Positions 5,773-9,654 of a stretch of 9,654 bases of DNA are shown in pieces. Position 1 is the stretch's first letter. Each line of letters starts with the position of its first letter. The DNA is from an uncultured Clostridia bacterium (GTDB taxonomy: Bacteria; Bacillota; Clostridia; Oscillospirales; Acutalibacteraceae): assembly GCA_946405475.1 (NCBI GenBank), contig CAMJHI010000065.1:1-9654 (forward strand), read 5' to 3'. A program made the translations under genes and the position numbers. The notes beneath the pieces are model-generated. The model saw nothing but the letters and a program-made list of their open reading frames with translations, was not told the origin of the DNA and did not search any database.

Positions 5773-7839
5773 ATGAAAAAGCGTTTTACACAAGTCATCA
5801 GCCTTTTTCTGGCTGTACTGCTGCTCATGAGCTCCGGCGCGTTCAGCGCCGCCGCCGGGCCCGCCGACCCGATCGAGCGCAAGCTCAAAGCCATGACGAC
5901 CGAAGAAAAAATCACCCAGATGCTCATCATCGCGCCGCGTTATTTCGACGGCCGGAACGTGACGCAGCTCAACGAGCCGCTGCAAAAGCTGTTTGAGCGC
6001 TATGCCTTCGGCGGCGCCATCCTGTTTGCGCAAAACGCGGTGAACGCGGAACAGATCGTCCGCCTGACGGACAGCCTGCAAAAGGCGAACGCCAAAGCCG
6101 AGCGGCCGCAGCTTCTGATCAGCATCGATCAGGAGGGCGGCTCGGTTTCCCGCCTGGCCACGGGCACGCAGCTGACCGGCAACATGGCGTTGGGCGCGAT
6201 CGGCAAACGGTCGGCCGCGCGCCGCAGCGGCGAGATCATCGGCGAGGAATTGGCTGCACTTGGCATCAACGTGGATTTTGCCCCGGTCCTCGACGTCAAC
6301 AACAACCCCGCCAACCCCGTCATCGGCATTCGTTCGTTTTCCGACGACCCGGCCGTGGTCGCGCGCCTTGGCACAAGCTTCATCGAAGGGCTGCACAGCC
6401 GCCGCATCATGACGTCGCTCAAGCATTTCCCCGGTCACGGCGACACCTCGACCAACAGCCACACGGGACTGCCCATGATCGCCAAGACCTATCAGGAGCT
6501 GCAGCAAAACGAGCTGATCCCGTTTGAAGCGGGGATCAAAGCCGGCGCCGAAATGATCATGACGGCACATATCCAATACCCGAACATCGACAGCACCACC
6601 TACCGTTCCAAAGCCACGGGAGAAGACATTTATCTGCCGGCCACGCTTTCCGAAGCGATCATGACCGGCGTGCTGCGCCGCGACATGGGCTACAACGGGA
6701 TCATTGTGACGGACGCGATGAACATGGACGCGATCGACAAGCATTTTGACAGGCTCGACGCTGTGAAGCTCGCCATCAAGGCGGGGGTCGACATGCTGCT
6801 GATGCCGAGCGCCCCGTATTCCCTGGCAGGCATTGAAGATCTGGAACAGCTGATCGCCGACGTCACGGCGCTGACGGACAGCGGCGCCATCCCCATGGAA
6901 AACGTGAACGACTCCGTGCGCCGCATTCTGAAGCTAAAAAGCAAGCACGGTCTGCTCAAGACCTATGAAACGGGCGACCTTGACGCAAGGATCAGAACGG
7001 CGGTCGCTACCGTCGGTTCTCAGGCGCACCACGACGAGGAATTTGAATTGGCCAAGCGTTCCATTACGCTGACGAAAAACGAGCAGGATCTGCTTCCGCT
7101 CCGGGAGAAAAACAAAAAAGTGCTGATCCTGACCGCCTATGCCAACGAGCTGCTTTCCGTCGAATACGGCAGAAATCTTGCGCAGGAGCGCTCGCTGATC
7201 CCCGAAGGCACTGAGGTGACCATCGGCTGTTACGGCAACACGCCCGTGCAAACCATCGCGGCGCAAATCGCGCAGGCCGACGTTGTCATTGCCATTTCGG
7301 AGCTGTCGAACGCGGCGGGGCTTGACCCGGCTCAACCGGCCGGCGCACGAGCTGCGGGCATCGATCAGATGATCGGGCTGGCGCACCGGTGCGGCGCCAA
7401 ATTCATCGTTCTCAGCGCGCGGCTCCCCTACGACAGCGTCAGATTCCCCGACGCCGATGCGGTGATGCTCTGCTGGTCCGACAAGGGCATGAGCGAGGAT
7501 CCCCGCGAATTTGAGCGCGACGTGCCGCAGTACGGCCCGTGCATCCCGGCGGCTGTTTATATGATGTTTGCCAACGGGGAAAGCATCACGGGCAGGCTGC
7601 CGGTCGACGTGCCCGCGATCACCGAAGATTATCAGTTTGCCGACGAGATCGCGCTGCAGAGAGGGTTCGGGCTCAACTACAAGGATTATTGCCCCGCCTG
7701 CGGTCAGGCGTTTGAACAGAACCTGTGGGGGCAGGTCAGGGAACTGATCCACTCGCTCATCCACGTGCTGCAAAACGTTGCGGCCGTGATCCGGAGCGCG
7801 GGAGCAGACCTGTTTGACCGGCTGCTGCGTCTGTTCTGA
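5773..7839 (+). CDS. Secreted GH3 family protein, NagZ-like beta-N-acetylhexosaminidase, with CxxC plus hydrophobic tail
   Basis: I place the start at 5773, not at an in-frame ATG at 5737. AGGAGA (5759-5764) lies 8 nt upstream and the resulting N-terminus MKKRFTQVISLFLAVLLLMS is a typical signal peptide (cleavage near residue 27). The 688-residue length suits the two-domain Gram-positive NagZ type. The GH3 barrel (about 32-400) has IDQEGG (118-123), GIRSFSDDP, KHFPGHGDTSTNSH (217-230) and the nucleophile Asp314 in VTDAMNM (312-318). In NagZ enzymes the catalytic acid/base is the His of a D-S-H triplet. Here it is N-S-H, with His230 kept and Asn228 in place of Asp. A GH3 C-terminal domain spans about 430-635. 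It ends with CPAC (640-643) and a hydrophobic tail (about 654-688). The likely role is removal of N-acetylglucosamine from muropeptides or glycans outside the cell. The Asn change leaves activity uncertain. It is the last gene of the cluster, 60 bp after the hydrolase. Confidence 0.92.
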   Translation: MKKRFTQVISLFLAVLLLMSSGAFSAAAGPADPIERKLKAMTTEEKITQMLIIAPRYFDGRNVTQLNEPLQKLFERYAFGGAILFAQNAVNAEQIVRLTDSLQKANAKAERPQLLISIDQEGGSVSRLATGTQLTGNMALGAIGKRSAARRSGEIIGEELAALGINVDFAPVLDVNNNPANPVIGIRSFSDDPAVVARLGTSFIEGLHSRRIMTSLKHFPGHGDTSTNSHTGLPMIAKTYQELQQNELIPFEAGIKAGAEMIMTAHIQYPNIDSTTYRSKATGEDIYLPATLSEAIMTGVLRRDMGYNGIIVTDAMNMDAIDKHFDRLDAVKLAIKAGVDMLLMPSAPYSLAGIEDLEQLIADVTALTDSGAIPMENVNDSVRRILKLKSKHGLLKTYETGDLDARIRTAVATVGSQAHHDEEFELAKRSITLTKNEQDLLPLREKNKKVLILTAYANELLSVEYGRNLAQERSLIPEGTEVTIGCYGNTPVQTIAAQIAQADVVIAISELSNAAGLDPAQPAGARAAGIDQMIGLAHRCGAKFIVLSARLPYDSVRFPDADAVMLCWSDKGMSEDPREFERDVPQYGPCIPAAVYMMFANGESITGRLPVDVPAITEDYQFADEIALQRGFGLNYKDYCPACGQAFEQNLWGQVRELIHSLIHVLQNVAAVIRSAGADLFDRLLRLF

Positions 7840-7853
7840 ATCATGGAAAGAAA

Positions 7854-7893
7854 AAGCGGCAGGAAATCGGACGTTTCCGGTTTCCTGCCGCTT
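7854..7893. terminator. Bidirectional intrinsic terminator between convergent GH3 genes
   Basis: An 18-bp stem (7854-7871 with 7876-7893, one T-G pair) closes a CGTT tetraloop. It lies between the stops of the two converging genes. Read leftward, the stem is followed by TTTTTCTTTCC, a good U-tract for the minus-strand gene. Read rightward, it is followed only by CATTATG, so termination of the plus-strand cluster relies mainly on stem strength. Confidence 0.88.
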
Positions 7894-7903
7894 CATTATG
7901 CGG

Positions 7904-9654
7904 TCATCTGAAGAGGCCGACGGCCTGAACGAACAGGTTGAAGAGCCATTTCACCAGCGCCATGAACGACCCGCAGAAGCGTTCCGTGTTGCGGCCGATG
8001 AAATCCGTGGCGCTCGGATAGGCGAAACGCACCGGTCGGTTTGCGTCGATCCCCGCCTCCGGCGCCAGTTGGGAAAGGCGCCTGGCAAGGTCTTTTCTGA
8101 CCGCCGGGTCGGGGCTGTGGCAGACGGTGCAGCGCCCGAATTCATCATAGTGGTGATTCGCCAGCGGGCAGGCGTTGGCCCGGTAATAGCGCGGGGTGCG
8201 CACCAGCGTCCAGAGGATCTGCGCCGCGCCCTCTTCGAGCGTCGCGCGGGTGATCTCGCCGCGGTCGATGGCTTCCAGGATCACGTTCAGATCACAGTGA
8301 TCGTAAGGCGTGTGGACGTTATTGGAGGCGTTGATCTCGCGCACCTGATTTTTGCAGTTGCCCCAATCGGTGGTGATGAAGCCCTGATAGCCCCACTCGC
8401 CGCGGATGATGCCCCGCAGCAGATCCGCGTTTTCGGAGGTGGGCAGGCCGTTCATGACGTTGTAGGAGGTCATGATGCCTTCGGCGTGCCCCTCTCTGAT
8501 GCCCATTTCAAAGGGCTTGAGGTATATTTCGCGCAGCGCGCGCTCGGAAACCTGCGAGTCGCTCCAGATCTTGCCCGCTTCCTTTTCGTTGCAGATCAGG
8601 TGCTTGATGCAAACGGGCACGCCGTTGCGCTGCACGGCCTTGATGATGATGGTCGCCATGCGGCCCGTGACGTAAGGATCCTCGGAATAGTATTCCAGAT
8701 TCCGTCCGGCCAGCGGATTGCGGCGCATGTTGACGGGCGGCCCCAGCCACATGCCGACGTTGTTGCGGTAAAGCTCCGTGCCCAGCAGCAGGCCGAACGC
8801 CTCGATCAGCGCGTCGTTCCAGGTGGAGGCCAGGATCGCGTTGCAGGGATAGACCGTGCCCATAAAGCAAAGCCCCGTGCCGCCGTCGCCCTGCGAAAAG
8901 CGATTGAGCCCGTATTTCACGCACAGCTCGTCGCTGCAGCCGACCTGATTCTGTTCATAGGACACGAAGAACGTGGCCAGCTCTTGATCGCTCCACTGCG
9001 CCAGATAGTCCTCCATCGTCATCGCGCCGAACACGACCTCGGAGAGCCGATGTCCGACAAGCGCTTTGCTTTGGGCGACGTTTGGCTTCGGCGTTTCCGT
9101 GTGAACGTAATGCTGCGCCTTATCGCGCACCGGCAGCGTTTCATAGCTGCCGTCAGCCAGCAGGCGCTTTTCAAGGTTCGTGGGACAGAGTGAGGAAAGC
9201 CGCTGCGTCACGGTGTTTGTTTCTACCGTCGCCGTGCCTGCGGGCGCGACGTGACGAACGGAATTGCCCACAAAGAAGCCGTAATCGCCTGCTTCCAGCA
9301 CGTAGCAGGAGCGATTGCCGGTTTTGCCGAGATCGTCGAAGGAGGCCAGATCCGCCATGCGGGCGGTCAGCGTCAGCGTCTGGGATTCGCCGGGCGCAAG
9401 GGTCTTGGTCTTGCCGTAATCGCAAAGCACCTTCGCAGCCTTGCCCAGCGCGCCCTGCGGCGCGGCAGCGTACAGCTGCGCCACCTCCTTGCCGGAAACG
9501 CGGCCGGTGTTGGTGACAACGGCGTCGACCGAAACCGTGCCGTTTTGATAAGCAAAGTTTTTCGTTTCGATCGTAAAATCGGTATAAGAGAGGCCGAAGC
9601 CGAACTCGTAATTCACCTTTTTATAAGCGGGGTCAAAGGTTTCAAACCAGCGGT
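7904..9654 (-). CDS. GH3 beta-glucosidase-like enzyme with reversed domain order (5' end missing)
   Basis: The reading frame is open to the right edge. A GTG at 9614-9616 has coding-like codons before it (RWFETFDPAYKK), so it is not the start and the true N-terminus lies beyond the window. The visible protein begins with the end of a GH3 sandwich domain, FGFGLSYTDF (about 9571-9602). An FnIII-like domain follows (about 9280-9570), and then the TIM barrel (about 8170-9040). Barrel motifs are GRNLEYYSEDP, KHLICNEKE and the nucleophile Asp in TTDWGNC (codon at 8366-8368). In ordinary GH3 enzymes the barrel comes first. The reversed order is known in some Butyrivibrio and Ruminococcus beta-glucosidases. 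The C-terminus has a CTVC pair (Cys codons 8129-8131 and 8120-8122), a linker of about 45 residues and a final hydrophobic tail (ALVKWLFNLFVQAVGLFR, 7907-7960). Glucosidase activity is likely. Secretion cannot be judged without the N-terminus. Confidence 0.9.
   Translation of the reverse strand, partial: RWFETFDPAYKKVNYEFGFGLSYTDFTIETKNFAYQNGTVSVDAVVTNTGRVSGKEVAQLYAAAPQGALGKAAKVLCDYGKTKTLAPGESQTLTLTARMADLASFDDLGKTGNRSCYVLEAGDYGFFVGNSVRHVAPAGTATVETNTVTQRLSSLCPTNLEKRLLADGSYETLPVRDKAQHYVHTETPKPNVAQSKALVGHRLSEVVFGAMTMEDYLAQWSDQELATFFVSYEQNQVGCSDELCVKYGLNRFSQGDGGTGLCFMGTVYPCNAILASTWNDALIEAFGLLLGTELYRNNVGMWLGPPVNMRRNPLAGRNLEYYSEDPYVTGRMATIIIKAVQRNGVPVCIKHLICNEKEAGKIWSDSQVSERALREIYLKPFEMGIREGHAEGIMTSYNVMNGLPTSENADLLRGIIRGEWGYQGFITTDWGNCKNQVREINASNNVHTPYDHCDLNVILEAIDRGEITRATLEEGAAQILWTLVRTPRYYRANACPLANHHYDEFGRCTVCHSPDPAVRKDLARRLSQLAPEAGIDANRPVRFAYPSATDFIGRNTERFCGSFMALVKWLFNLFVQAVGLFR

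Noticed and set aside
6934..7896. 320-codon minus-strand frame opposite the 3' part of the NagZ-like gene
   Set aside because: It begins within the terminator region and is antisense to GH3 C-terminal domain coding sequence, with no domain pattern of its own.
7814..9193. 459-codon plus-strand frame opposite the reversed-domain GH3 gene
   Set aside because: It starts inside the previous gene and reads through the terminator stem. The minus strand carries clear GH3 motifs, so this is an antisense frame.

Overview
The window looks like chromosomal DNA from an anaerobic Firmicute of the Clostridia, most likely Oscillospiraceae-like (gut or rumen). This is inferred, not proven. The grounds are strong AGGAGG-type ribosome binding sites, Gram-positive lipoprotein and signal peptides, a SpoIIE/PP2C-type phosphatase, GC-rich coding sequence, a GH3 glucosidase with reversed domain order (a type described in rumen Clostridia such as Butyrivibrio and Ruminococcus), and secreted enzymes ending in a CxxC and/or hydrophobic aromatic tail that I recall from secreted proteins of this family. 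No tRNA, rRNA, CRISPR array or transposase gene was seen.

Layout. At the left edge (minus strand) are the first 70 codons of a membrane protein that runs off the window. Upstream of it on the same strand is a complete membrane-anchored HAMP-SpoIIE (PP2C) serine phosphatase. Its long leader contains a 168-bp imperfect palindrome (2104-2271) that looks like a miniature inverted-repeat element. A pair of good divergent promoters (minus strand -10/-35 at 2369-2397, plus strand at 2451-2479) separates the phosphatase from a rightward gene cluster.

The rightward cluster encodes four cell-surface proteins. They are a lipoprotein with a Glu/Thr-rich stalk (2559-3407), a secreted SGNH/GDSL-type hydrolase (3535-4722), an N-terminally membrane-anchored alpha/beta hydrolase (4735-5712, 12 bp after the previous stop) and a secreted NagZ-like GH3 protein (5773-7839). 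The last ends just before a strong 18-bp-stem terminator (7854-7893). Converging on that terminator from the right is a second, 5'-truncated GH3 enzyme on the minus strand (7904-9654). Its sandwich/FnIII-like domains precede the TIM-barrel catalytic domain.

Interpretation. The rightward genes and the converging glucosidase look like a set of extracellular hydrolases acting on glycans or acylated saccharides, near a membrane phosphatase that senses something outside the cell. The most interesting points are (i) related hydrophobic C-terminal tails, two of them with an upstream CxxC, on three otherwise unrelated hydrolases, (ii) degenerate catalytic motifs in the SGNH protein and in the His-Asp dyad of the NagZ-like protein, (iii) the palindromic element in the phosphatase leader, and (iv) the reversed-domain GH3.
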